This document shows, in pieces, positions 1-16,243 of a stretch of DNA of 64,000 bases; positions within the stretch are counted from its first letter, which is position 1, and each line of letters starts with the position of its first letter. The stretch lies in contig CM022670.1 in NCBI GenBank assembly GCA_012295275.1, positions 37,402,189 to 37,466,188 on the forward strand. Reading direction: 5' to 3'. Origin of the DNA: Chrysomallon squamiferum (lineage: Eukaryota > Mollusca > Gastropoda > Neomphalida > Peltospiridae). The position numbers and the translations under genes are program-made. The notes under the pieces are model-generated. The model did no database searches. It saw only the letters and a program-made list of their open reading frames with translations, and was not told the origin of the DNA.

Positions 1-553
1 CATCAAAACTGCTTAATTTTTTTATCCATTGTTTCAGTTTCAATTTGGAAGATGTAAAATTAAGTAAGATTTCTATGAATTTGTCTGTTAATTAATTTAA
101 TTTCATTTTGTTTTCTTTCACCCCGATTTTAATTTCCTGTATAAAAAGTTCGGGTAAAGAGGATTTGTCAGAATCAGTCGCACCAGTTCTGGTCTAGTTC
201 TGTACGTAGATATACTGATAATAAATCGTCTCCTTGTATAGTCTCATGTTTAAATACACTTTCGTGTAATGCTTTCCTATAAATTTCACATAGATCTACA
301 TCATTTTGTGATGTTCTCTTTCGGCATTAACATTGGTAATGCTTCAAATATTTCAAGAAAACATTTTATATTTTTGCAGGTATGTTAACAGTATTATAAG
401 TATAATTTTGTTTTGAACATCTGCTAATTCATTATAGTAATATTAATAATATATTCGTGCTAAAGAAAAAAACGTTTTTCCTTGTTTATCGCGTAGGGAG
501 AAAACATTAATTAAAAATGATCATAAAAATTTAAAATTTTAAACAGTACTTAC
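1..553. other. AT-rich stretch without a recognised gene
   Basis: No open frame or splice-bounded exon here resembles a known protein. The stretch is low-complexity AT-rich DNA. It could be the first intron of the small minus-strand exon candidate that ends at 554, but no following exon is visible before the window edge. Confidence 0.5.
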
Positions 554-595
554 CGGGTTTCCAGGAAACCGTTCTTCGATGCTGACCAAATCCAT
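554..595 (-). other. Candidate first coding exon (14 codons), gene unknown
   Basis: On the minus strand an ATG at 595 opens 14 codons reading MDLVSIEERFPGNP, which run directly into a textbook donor (CCCG then GTAAGT). The surrounding 550-1070 is less AT-rich than its flanks and holds several CCAAT/ATTGG words, as a promoter might. I do not recognise the peptide and found no second exon inside the window, so this is only a candidate for a gene running off the left edge. Confidence 0.25.
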
Positions 596-1599
596 CTTTA
601 AGACATTATCCCATACTTTGTTTGTTACGACATACTGCAGCTGTGGTAACGAAAACGCATCTCAGTCGTATTGTTTCGCAAGAATAGGAATCCCAAGACA
701 TCGGTTACCACTCATCGGCACTTTGAAATCGATGTGTCATCATTAAAAGTTACTGTCACCAAGCTAACAAATCAATCGTGACAAATCGTTCACCGACGCA
801 GAGATGTCATTGGTCTTCTCACTTTCCACCGCCTGTCTAACAGGATCCAATGTCCACGGCAGAATTTTATTGGTTTGTACCCGAATCTCTGGGACTTCAG
901 GTATTTCGAACAATGAGCGAACAAACGCGAACTAATCTTTGGAATTATTTAGCTGATCACAGAGACAGGGAAAGTTTTAATGGGATTTCTCTGTTGGCTG
1001 TTCTTAATCAAATGAAGCCTATTTCCAAAAGCATGACACAAACCAAAGTCACACTGTCGACTGACTGACTTAAGTTAATAATTACATATATGGAAGCAGA
1101 AAATACATGTTCTTGCTTATTTTCCATTTTTATCTCAGTATTACCAATTTTCAGGTTTTTGCTTCGTGTAAAAATCGTTGATTTGTTGAAGTGTAACAAA
1201 CAATATTCCCTAGTGATATTTATCTACAAAAGTAAATTTTTCCTTTGCAATGTTCGGGCTAGAATTTCAGACAAATGAATTCTAAATTGAGATAACAATG
1301 CAGAGAACGCCGGCAAAACAAATGTGTATGGAAAACACACAAAAAACTCCAAATAATTGCGGCTTAATACGATACACATTCGCGAATACGTACATATATG
1401 TGCAAAAACAATAACAGAAATATGTAGATCTGCATGTGCAATATTGTTCCATTACTCGCAAGAAATAATACGTAATCGCAATATAATTTAAACATTTCTT
1501 GTAATAATCATTCGTATATGCCATTGTCATATTGTCCCTTTGTGGTTAGGAAACATCTTAATAAGACATGCAGATCAGCTATAATATCAGTTTTTAATT

Positions 1600-1885
1600 C
1601 TGTACAGATCAGATTTTATCTATCTAACTATCTGTCTATCTATCTATCTATCTATATTACTGTCTATATATATATTAGTGGTCATTCAGTGCAATTTTTT
1701 CTCATTATAATAAAAAAAAAATCATTTTGAAACGTTTTTAATTTTTATCTTTAATATTATTTATTTAATTATTTAAAATTACTATTTAATCAATCTTATA
1801 TCTGACTATATATGTACATAGAGTTTATATATAGATAAAAACTATAAAAAAAAAAATATAATAATAAAAAAAAAAAAAAAAAAAA

Positions 1886-1916
<31 letters not shown>

Positions 1917-1960
1917 TAATAATAATAATAATAATAACAATAATAATAATACAACCATTT
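1600..1960. repeat. (TCTA)n, poly-A and (AAT)n low-complexity cluster
   Basis: A TCTA/TCTG tetranucleotide tract lies near 1617-1655. It is followed by a long A-run and (AAT)n around 1850-1952. The minus-strand open frame over this part is only Tyr/Ile/Phe runs and is not a gene. Confidence 0.85.
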
Positions 1961-2394
1961 TCTTGCAAATGTATCATCGTAATGGAAACAGAATTTCTCC
2001 GATCTCTTCCGCACTGATTTTGAAATACATTAAGTTTTACTTTTCCTATAATAATTCTTCACAAAACCGTTTCACATCTTTTATTTCTGCTAAGCCTTAC
2101 CTCGCTGATGTCGGCAGTGGCTAAATCCGGCTGAAAAGTAACTAACCATTGTCTTATTTATCTGAAGTCATCGTTGCGTTTCTTTATGTAATCGTGCTAT
2201 ATTTCTATTATGACAATAAGCTTTTCTTTTTTCTCTCTTTGTAATCATTTAATGGAATACATACGTTTATGATTGCTTATCACACTATATTCTCATTTTA
2301 TTCCTTTAATTCAATACTAAATATTGGATTGTTTGGTGGCTGAAGAAATGAAAATGGCAGTGTATATTTGAGAAATGTGTCAGCAACAACCATC

Positions 2395-2408
2395 ACTCTC
2401 TCTCTCTT

Positions 2409-2442
<34 letters not shown>

Positions 2443-2613
2443 ATCTATTATCTGTTCATTCAAATGCGAACGCGAATTCACATAATCATTCTTTACACTC
2501 CTTTCAAAAGCCTTATTCTTGGGCATGGTGTTTGGTCTCTCTTTTTATATTTGCTTTGCTTTGTTATTTCTTTATTTTTATATTTCTATCGTTATAGAGG
2601 CTTCTTAGTTGTT

Positions 2614-2655
<42 letters not shown>
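2395..2655. repeat. (CT)n-(CA)n and (TG)n microsatellites
   Basis: CT repeats near 2397 pass into a (CA)n tract ending near 2443. A separate (TG)n tract occupies about 2617-2654. The plus-strand open frame that joins them is an artefact of the repeats. Confidence 0.9.
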
Positions 2656-2658
<3 letters not shown>

Positions 2659-2936
2659 CATTGAATTTATTACTTCTTTTCTTTCTCTAGTAAAGGAATA
2701 GTTTAAAAAAAAAAAAAAAAAGTATTCTCAAAGCATAAATTACAAACGTCTTCATTTATCCGATTGATGTTTTTTGAATGTGGAACAAGACGATTTCATT
2801 TCACTAGCTTTGTTACAACTGAGGTTAACTTGTTGTTTCATTACTCGGAACATTCTGGTCCAATTACTAAATATTGAGCGTGTGGTCGCCAAACAAAAAC
2901 TACCAGTTGGTCTGACTGTATCGTTTTGTTCTCAGA

Positions 2937-3140
2937 ATGGCTGCACGCTTGTCAGGCAGCGAGCAGCAAATGGAGAATCAATCTCTGTGGCGTTAGGTAA
3001 CTAGCCGTCTGTCAAAAATGATTACAACTTCCGGTAAAAGCTGATACGGACTGTGATCACTACAGGAACCGAGGTGTTTTCTAAAAGTAAACAGTCGTGT
3101 GCTACGTGAGAACGCTGGGCGTTGCCATGGAGAAACAAAC
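2937..3140 (+). promoter_or_regulatory. Possible promoter / first-exon region with X-box-like word
   Basis: This patch is GC-richer than its surroundings. It holds a well-placed plus-strand ATG at 2937 opening a short frame (MAARLSGSEQQMENQSLW), an ACTTCCGG (ETS-type) word near 3027, and GTTGCCATGGAGAAAC at 3121-3136, which is close to the RFX X-box consensus. No downstream exon could be linked. Promoter function is an inference from composition and motifs only. Confidence 0.2.
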
Positions 3141-3713
3141 AAAATGTTAATCAGCGGAAATAAAAAAAAGTTACGTTTGTAAAGAAGAGTTTAATATTTG
3201 GTTTACGTCTTCGTATTTTTTCTTGGAATTCTGGGAAAGTGTATTTCCACCGAATTAACTACACACCAAAGAACAGTTAACTTTTAAACATAGTAGCGCT
3301 AAAGTAATTATTATTTATAATTACATTAATTAACCGTAATATTGATCTAGAACTTTTTATTTATTTATTAAATTTATTATTATTAATTTGTAGTTAACAA
3401 AAAATAATGATAATATAAAAAGATTGCCGAGAACCGTGTAAAATTGTTAATTCACATTTATTTATAATAATCAGCTGATATTTCTTCCTAAAAGTGCGGT
3501 TCATATCTATTTTAAAATATGCACTATTAGCATTATTTCAACATTCCATAGCTATCTCTGTGTGTGTTAACTTCAAAATGTATGGACTAAAAGCTATGCA
3601 AGTTTACTGAGAATTGTTTTAAATATCTTTCTCAGTACCTGTGATTATTCAATATGATGAAGAATTATGATTACTATATTTAATTAAATCGTTTTGGTTA
3701 GTCCATACGTCAC

Positions 3714-3907
3714 CTAAAACAAATTTTTTGACATTTCATGTAACACATCATCCTGGCTATCTTCGATGAACCAGAGTAAAGGAACTTCACTTACTGCACC
3801 GTTTCCCAGTACCAAACGCGAGTAACGTAACAATGGTGCGTAAATCGGTTTTTCCTTTTTTAAATCTATCGATCCACTGTCAAATAAATTCTTATATACA
3901 GCAGTTC
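3714..3907 (-). other. Orphan coding-like segment, possible terminal exon or gene fragment
   Basis: On the minus strand, after an acceptor-like AATCAG at 3908, about 64 codons run without a stop to TAG at 3714-3716. The composition looks protein-like: charged, Leu-rich, containing LVLGNGAVSEVPLLWFIEDS. I do not recognise the family. A perfect internal donor word (GCA then GTAAGT) near 3794 means the true exon could end earlier. No companion exons were found between here and TFB1M, so it may be a relic, a small gene or a chance frame. Confidence 0.3.
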
Positions 3908-4432
3908 TGATTGGTATTTACTGCCATTCAGTGTCATTCTCCGTAGATTGTTGTCAAGGTCTAAGATGTCCAATTTGCTTTTATTTTCATTCCTCTTAAC
4001 TTAAAACTAGATACGATGTATTTCAGTGATAGTCTCAGTAAATCGGTTATTAGAACCACCGTAACAAGATTACACTTATTTCCCGTTTTCTTTTTTCTTT
4101 CCATTATATACGATCATTTTACATTACCTTCTGGTTTACTAAGAAGTCTTTTGGGTTGATAATTTATGAATTTAATCATTTAATCCATAGGGTTTATATT
4201 TAAAGGTAAAAAAAAAAAAAGAAGAAGAAGAAAAAGAAAACAAGAACTATGTGAAAAACGATCAAATGCCGCTTGTAGAATTTGAAACAGTAGTACTTCA
4301 TTTTGTGCTATCATTGAACCGAGTTCTGCATCATTTTTAATGAGAGAGAGAAAAGCACATTTATTCAGAACCACTTATTTTTGGATAGATCCTAATTATT
4401 TAAAACTCTATATGCATGTATGTATGATGTTT

Positions 4433-4471
4433 GTAGGTAGGTAGGTAGGTAGGTAGGTAGGTAGGTAGGTA
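4433..4471. repeat. (TAGG)n tetranucleotide repeat
   Basis: About ten perfect TAGG units form a simple tandem repeat. The flanks (3908-4980) hold A/T homopolymers and a (TA)n tract near 4780 and no gene I can support. Confidence 0.92.
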
Positions 4472-4986
4472 TTACAAGACTAATAACTAAAACTAATAGG
4501 TAAAACTGTAAATATTCCTAGATATTAATCTTATATTGATCCTAAAGATCAGATGCAGACATTAATTAGAAGCAGCATTTCAGAGATATGGAGCTTAGTC
4601 ACGGTGGTGTAATGTTAAAATGAGATTCTAAAAACAGAAGCTGCAGTGGGACAAGAACCACTCACTTTGTATTATGTTGCTAATTTACTATTTCATAATT
4701 TTATTAAATGATTGTTTTTCTTTGAGTTAAACAGTTTCGGTAAAATCATACAAAAGATGTACAAATTAATATTTTATTATATATATATATATATAGATTT
4801 TTTTATATATAAAAATTATAAATATTCAAAAACATTCATTACTTTTTGTCTGCAATATTATTAACATAGACACTGATAGTTGTGATATATTTCAATGAAA
4901 TAAATCAACAATTTAGAAAAAATTAAGTTTATAAAATGAAAGTCTTCTAATATGTATAAATAATTATTACAAAATCAAATTAACTA

Positions 4987-4992
4987 TTTATT
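4987..4992 (-). terminator. Candidate polyadenylation signal of TFB1M
   Basis: AATAAA on the minus strand lies about 215 bases past the TFB1M stop codon, giving a short, plausible 3'UTR (4970-5204). The hexamer is common in AT-rich DNA, so this is positional inference. Confidence 0.4.
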
Positions 4993-5204
4993 TAATTTTA
5001 TAGATTCACAATATTTTATAAAGGATTGGGAAAACTCTCTGAAAATTGGACTTGAAGTCATTTCTGCAACTAAATATACTGTTATTGTAAAACATTTGTA
5101 TGTACTTCTGTACTATAGCACACTTGAGGTAAACGTTTTTTTCAATATCCTTATACATTTTCAAACACATACTAACTCCAATAAATATTTTCTGACATTT
5201 ACTA

Positions 5205-9141
<3,937 letters not shown>

Positions 9142-12100
9142 ATGCGAGGGAAAACGATATCTGCTTATGATGTTCTTATTAATTTTACATCACTCCTGAC
9201 TTTTATGTTTGACTGTGGAACAGGTAATTTTATTGGTTTTTATTACTTTAATATTTTTTAGTAACGCGACAAAGTACAAAAAGTAACAAAGACTTGAGCT
9301 AAAAAATCGAAGATCAGATGTCTTGAGAGCGCTTTTCTTTGAGTAATCATAATAAAATATAGCATGGTTATAATCAGTTTTTATTCTTAAAGTGATACAT
9401 AATATTAATAATATAAACTTTAATTTGTAATAAAACCAAACAATGAAAAATTCGATCGATTGTATTTTCGCGCACATAATTATCATGAATTTGTTTGTTT
9501 GTTTTTATTTTTATTTTATAATAATAATAATAATAATAAAAAAAATAAAATGAGGAGAACGACTGGAATATCATTTAATTATCTAAATTTCTAAGAATAT
9601 TACAATATTGAATATCATAAATAAAAACATTTACTTTATTTAGAGTACGTTTTACAGTACTTTTTATTTCTTTTTCCCCCACAGACATCTTAGTGACTGT
9701 TGATCTTTTTCAACGAGGACACATAGTGTGGGGATCACTGACAGCTGGTTTTGTCATTGGTCCTTTAATATTAATTGAAATCTTCAGTTTCAAGTGGCAC
9801 TTTACAGATGGCTCACTCAACAGTAGTACAGTCTTACTACACGTGTTTCTCCTCGCACCTGTCCAAAGGTATATTTAATTCCATAAAATTTCAAAAGTCA
9901 GTTAAATAATTCTAACTGTTCATTCATTTCTATGCTATTTTAATGTTTGTCAAATATATTAATTTTATAAAGTTGTGTCCATTAACATTTTGAGAAATCA
10001 GTTACTGAGGATCATCTGAAATTTATTCAAGCAAAAAAGAATGAACAATTATAATTTATAATTAATTTCACTAAAATATATTTTTATTTTCTTTTTTTAA
10101 AGCTGTTAATAAGAAATTTGTTTTAGCTGATTCAGCAATAAATTAATATATTTTTTAAAATTGCTTATTACATTTTCTTTCATCACTATTACATACATAT
10201 TTATTATATATTTCTTTGTTACCAGATACCTTAGAGTTATTAAACTGGCTTTAAGAGCACGGCAGCACAAACCACAGAAGTTTGAAGATGTTGATCAAGT
10301 GTATCGGGAGCAGAATGATGTTTGTATTCTCCGACTTATTGAATCATTCCTGGAGTCTGCCCCACAGCTTGTTCTACAACTTTACATTATTCTGCTGCAT
10401 AGAGACATAACATGGCTCACAGGTATCTATCTAAACACACTGTTGTTAAATTTCAAAACAAAAATTTATTGATTAAGGATGTCGGTTATCAGTGAATTTC
10501 TAATTTGATGATATTTTTTAGATCAGAAAAAAACAAAAACTTTGATTAGATGAAAAAAAAACCACATGTTCATATTTATTGATTATAAAAAAATAAAAAT
10601 TTGTAAAAAAAAATTCATTGTTTGTGTCCAGTGTAGATTTTTATTTGGTTCAGTTTATTTTACCTGTTGATATCCAGAGAAAAAAATAAAACATCATGCA
10701 TGACATTTTGATTAATCTTCCATTTCATATTTAAACATTTATTTATTATTATTAATTTTTATTATTTTTTTATATTTTTTAAAAATTTTTTATTATTTTT
10801 TTAATGTTTTTAGGATTATCTGTGGCTGGATCTTTGGTGTCCCTGGGATGGGCACTGACTGCTTACACTGATGGTCTGAGACTGGCATATCGTGATCTCT
10901 ATCGACGAAACTTCCTGGCTCTGATTGTGCACTTTCTGTGGCAGGTGTCTGTAACAGCCGCTCGAGTATTTGCTTTTGTTATTTTTGCCACCGTTTTCAA
11001 AGCTTGGGTCTTTGTTGCTGCAGGTAAAATATAAATTTACAACATTAAAACAATGAAAACAAATAAATAAAAAAAACAACATTTTATTAAAAGTGGAAAC
11101 CGAATGTAAATTCACTGATGTTATTAATGTTATTAAATAAAGATAATAACCGAGGGCATCTAATTATGAATATAAGAAAAATATTAATGCTAAAGTGGTG
11201 CAGTGTGATTTCCGTAAGTTCTGTTATTTTTCATTATGTAGATTTGATAAAATAAAATTTATCAGCTATTAAAGCTGATGTCTTTATTCAAGTATATTCT
11301 AATCTGATGAAATAAAAACTGTTACAGGTATCCATTGGCTGGTGATGACATTTTGGATAGCAATAAAAGGCACAGATTTTGGAGATGGCCAGTGTGAGAA
11401 ACATCTATTTCAGATGGTTTCTGGTCTCATCTACATCTTCTGTTTCCTCAACCTCCGTGAAGGACATACTCGATACCGTCTCCTTACATACTACACAGTG
11501 ATATTGTTAGAAAACTCGATCTTTGTCACTTTGTGGTTTGTTTATAAGAATACAGAGACTCCACTTCTGGACTATGTTGTGCCATCTATCATATTTGGTG
11601 GATTTTTTTTTGGTAGGCTTTTTTTTATATGTGAGTGTGTGTGTGTGTGTGTGTGTTCAATAATGAGACGTTTTTATATATTTTGTAAAACAATTGTTTG
11701 TTAATATTATTTTTTATTTTTTATTATTTAAAGAACTGTCAAAAAATGTAATTAAATATAAAATATTGGTTATTGAGACAATTTAATATCCTTTTATCAG
11801 TCATATGGTAAAAAGAATACATCAAGTATTCATTATGTTAATATGCACTTAAGGAACATTGGAATATTTCAAATCTTATATTAATTTTACATCAAATGAA
11901 ATTATTTTTATTACAGAGGAATATTTATATATTTTTTCAATTAATATTCATATAACCTTAACACCTGCATTTAAAAAATTGTTATGTCTTTTAAAATGTT
12001 GTAACCAAAGTTATCTAAAACAAATTATGTGTACAAATATTTATTTTGTTTTCAGGTTTAATGTGTCTAGTGATTTATTATCGATTCCTCCATCCCAGTG

Positions 12101-14935
12101 GTTCCATCTCTCTAAACATACATGTCTGTAACTTTGAGAAGCCAAAATCTCTAGAAGTTCTAAATAATCAGGTATGTATTTTTACTTGGCCTTTTTAAAT
12201 TATTATTTATCTTCAAAGCATTATTTGAAAATGAAAAACCCGTCAATATTGTTATTCATATTATTCTTATAAAAATCTAAATTTTAATTCAAAATTATTT
12301 ACTGCAGTTATATTATTCAATTCAAATCCAGCATCATGCAACTTAATTAAAAAGCAAATTTTTGAATAATTTGTTGTTGTTTTGTTTTTGTTTTTGTTTT
12401 TTTCTTTATATATATAATATATAAATGTAACTGAGATTTTGAAATTCAAAAATTCACCAAATACTTATTTTTGCAGGCTGAACTAAAGGTGCTGAAAACA
12501 TCTGTTTTTGATTTCACAAATGCATCCAACTTCTCTGGATCAGGTAACCTCACCAATGTGTTTGAGCTGAGCGCAGACTTCAAATCTCCGACATTACCAT
12601 CAAGCCAAAGATCTTCTTTAGTTATGTACTCCAAGGAAGCTCTTGAAGAAGCCTGGGAAGCAGGACTCTCCACAAGGCACAGTTCAGGATCCTCAGAGAG
12701 TTCTCTGGAATTCTTAGAAGCTGGAAATAATGAAAATGTGTCTTGGAGAAAACAAGGCATTTCCAAATCTTTTGGAAATCTTGGAAACAACAACATGCAG
12801 AACTTTCTCAAGTTTTCCAGTTCCTACTCAGATTTCCATTGTAATCAGCCTGATTGTGTTGATGAGAAATGGGAAGGCAGAAGAGATGTGTTTTCCAGAC
12901 AGCATAAGTCGGCTTGGAATGAAGCATTTCCTGGACAAGTGTTAAGATCAAACAGTCAGAATAGAGATTCAGTCAGAAGAAAAGTTGTTCTGTCACCAGA
13001 TGGCCGAATAGGATTTCAGTGTACACCAGATACATTCTCAAGATCTCCCAAACCAGTAAGCCTGTCACCACTTGATGCTTCGAGGCTGTGGGCTGAATCA
13101 AAAATGAGAACAGAATCCCATTACAGCATGCATCAGCAAAATGGTACTCAGTTTAGTCAGGTAGAGACAAAAACTGTCTCAGTGAATGTTGACAGTGTTT
13201 CTCCAATGGAAATGTTACTGAACTATGATACTAGTTTGTTGAATCACTTAGAGTCAGGGACAGATTCCAGACGTCAGAGTTCTAACAGTGAAGCTGACAT
13301 CAACTATTTAAGGTTTAATGCATCACAGACCCAAAGGAATGAGGGTTTTGGAAAAGTGACAAACAGTAAAAGCCCTATACCTGATCTTTTACATGTGCCA
13401 CTGGAACAGTCAGCCTCATATATCTACAGTGATCAAGACAGCAGAGTCGATGTCCCATGGCTTGAATCAAGAGGATCATCTTTCTCTCTGACAGATTTCC
13501 TAGAGAAAAGTTACTCAAATTCTTTGAAAAACAAAACATATGAAGAAATCTGGGACTCAACACCAAACCAGAATGAGAGAAATTTAGAACATCAGGCCAT
13601 GGTTCCTAACAAAACTGAGGTATCAAGTCCACTGCAGCAGACAAATGCTAGTTTTCAAGGCTACAGCCAAAGTTTCAGGTTAACTCCATCATCGAGATCT
13701 TCGGAAAATAATCATCCTAGTCCATTTGTGCATCAAGTGACAATACACAACAGTCCATTGATGAGCCCTGGAGAAATGGCAAATTGTCCCAAACCTGAAA
13801 AATCACCATCTTCAAGAGAGTGTACATTTGTGCATCAAAGTCCATTCTAATAGTGTACAGTTGCCTAAAAAAAAATTACCTCTTCAAAGATCTTTGACAG
13901 CAGGTAATTTGAATGTGATGTCAACAGCAGACTGCTTTTCTTCAACCTCTGACAGACTTCTGGACCCATCTCAACGTATACCAGACACTCCATGGAGGCT
14001 TGACTACCTGAATATCGAACCACTGCAAGTTGTTCTGCACAATGCTGACAAAGCGTATGCAGAGAGTATTAGACAGCAGTTGAGTGGTGTCCGCCTGGAG
14101 AAATCTGCAATGAGACTGCCTCTGACTCCACTCAAACTGAAAGAAATGATGGATTCCCCAATAAAATTTGGAAGAAATGTGGACCTTTACCATTCCTCTG
14201 ACCAGCAGATACAGTTTTCCAATAAAAAACCTTCAAGATCTGCAGCCACAAACCCAAAAGAAGATGGAAGAAAAACTGGTTTTATGTCAGAACATTTGCA
14301 GTTACCAAGACTATGCAATTCTCCATACAGATTTAGAAGACATGAATACGGAGAAGGAACTGGGACAAAATGATTTGGTAGAAGTGGAAAAAAACAAAAT
14401 CCACAAAGAAGAAAACACCACTTCGACAAATGATAGCAACTATCCACATCAGAATAAAACATGCAACAAAGATGTCCACCATGGTTCTCTTCCTGAACTG
14501 AAAAAAGAAAAATCTGAGTTCACTCCAAAAAAGGGAAACCAGTCATTTGATGATGAGATTGTTTATGCCTGTTCTGTGAGGCAACAATCAAATACAATAA
14601 TGAGCAAGCACAGAAAACCAGAAAGTGGTAAAATCCTTCGGCAGCATGGCAGACGAAGAAGGAAATCAGCTGAGAGGGAAAACATAGATCATTCATCCAA
14701 TTTGTTAGAAAACAAGAGCTTCCCCGAGTCACAGAAATACAAATGTATCAGTGAAGAAAACAGTGAAAACATTAATTACAGGAACAGTTCGTACGAAGTA
14801 AGATCAAGAGATATTTATTATCACAGAAGGCAAACTAAACATTCTTCAGAAGATGTCAACTGTAGTCACTCGAGAATTCCTTTCCAACCCATTGAAAATG
14901 GGCAGAGATGTTTTAACACGAATACAACTCATTGA
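9142..14935 (+). CDS. XK-related protein (XKR4/6/7-type) with very long C-terminal tail
   Basis: Multi-pass membrane protein of the XK/CED-8 family; some members are caspase-activated phosphatidylserine scramblases. Coding exons: 9142-9223, 9685-9868, 10226-10422, 10814-11023, 11328-11612, 12056-12171 and a last exon from 12477. The first six join in phase to 358 residues with family hallmarks: DILVTVDLF, FLESAPQLVLQLYI, SLVSLGWAL, HWLVMTFWI, YYTVILLEN. The last exon adds a Ser/Asn-rich, low-hydrophobicity tail. In frame it stops at 13848-13850 after about 457 codons, but coding-like sequence continues in the next frame to 14373 (TPWRLDYLNIEPLQ, LPLTPLKLKEMM) and in the third frame to 14935. 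Each switch is one extra base. If the frames are really joined, the protein is about 1175 residues, far longer than vertebrate XKRs (roughly 400-650). Family assignment is firm; the true C-terminus is not. Confidence 0.88.
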
Positions 14936-16059
14936 ATAATTTACTGTTGATTCAGCCCAGTAACTGTTAACAATAATCATTTATTGTTGTTTGATCAATG
15001 TTTTTAACTTTTAGTATTTAGTTTGTTGTTGTTGGCAAGCTTTTTAGTTTTGCTGTTCTTTTTGTTGTTTCCATTTTACTAATCAGTATTGGTTGGTGTT
15101 TCTTTTTTTAATTTGTTTTTTTTTTACCTTTTTCCAATGTTTTATCACTGTATTTTGTTGCCTGTTAATTTTTCCATTTTAGTTACTTTTTTCACCATGT
15201 TTCAATTTTTAGTGCATGTTAATGCATGTGTATATTATTGATAATTATGTATATTGATATATTTGCATATTTTCATTTCCTTAAAAATATTTAAGTCCCA
15301 AACTCTTATTCACTTGATAGTTGCAGTATTTATTTATTTATTTATTTATTTCATATTTTATTTTTTTTTTGACCTTTTAACACTAAATGATATCATACAT
15401 TATAAAACAAACCTTATTTGGAATCCATTGCATGGAGTTTTAGTTACAAAATGGCCATTTACACCATTCTAGTCTTTACATTCAATGCATTTTAATGCAT
15501 ATATATTTTCATCTGTACTGCAAAAGTTTTGTTTAAAATTATTGCTTCATCAGCATATGCCTGAATGTTTCAGTTACTGTTTTTCTTTTTAAAAATCTTG
15601 TTGTTTTAGGGTTTTGTAAATGTTTGTGTTTTTAGTATATTGTTAGATCATGTAGGGGATTTTAAACTTTAATTAAAATCCCGTATTTCTGTTACAATGA
15701 ACAGTTGCACTTGTAAATGTTAGTGACAAACTAGTTTGTGAGATGAATCATACATTTTATCAAAATTACTACAATGTTTGGGATTTAATCATTTCTTTAT
15801 ACATTCATATTTCATACTGATGTAATTATTTGCAGCTTTCTTTCTGTCCATGAATATAATCCAAATTTTATTCAGTTTTCAGAACTGGTAAATTTGACCC
15901 AGTATGAGTATTTCTTTACAGTCATTTTTTTCATTGCAAAAGCTTTTATCCAATGAAATTCCAAAAGTAAATGTAGGGTTTAAACTGAAGTTTTGAGATT
16001 TAATTTTGTTGAACAGCATCTTTCAATGGTGTAAATTGTAATTTGCCATATCAGTACAG

Positions 16060-16065
16060 AATAAA
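16060..16065 (+). terminator. Candidate polyadenylation signal of the XKR gene
   Basis: AATAAA lies about 1.1 kb after the last XKR reading frame, followed by a GT/T-rich stretch at 16066-16100. The 14936-16059 interval carries no coding signal and reads as a T-rich 3'UTR with TTTA repeats near 15330. Confidence 0.5.
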
Positions 16066-16237
16066 TTTTGTTTTGATTCACTAGGTTTTGTGTTTATTTC
16101 TAATTGTTAGTGCCCTGAATGTCTTTATAACATTCCTGTGAATGATTCAGCAGTTTAAAAATGATTGCTGCAAATGACGGAGTAATCAAAAAAAAATCTG
16201 CTACACAAAAGACAAAGTTTAATTTCCCAACTCCACA

Positions 16238-16243
16238 TTTATT
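16238..16243 (-). terminator. Candidate polyadenylation signal of BSDC1
   Basis: AATAAA on the minus strand lies about 950 bases past the BSDC1 stop. Another copy sits at 16093-16098, close to the XKR signal on the other strand. The interval up to 17190 has no other gene and is taken as the BSDC1 3'UTR. Confidence 0.4.

Noticed and set aside
1796-2014. Open frame of Tyr, Ile and Phe runs
   Set aside because: It is a translation of (AAT)n and poly-A, not a gene.
12730-12945. Alternative-frame 71-codon protein in the XKR last exon
   Set aside because: It overlaps the long in-phase XKR frame and has no independent support.
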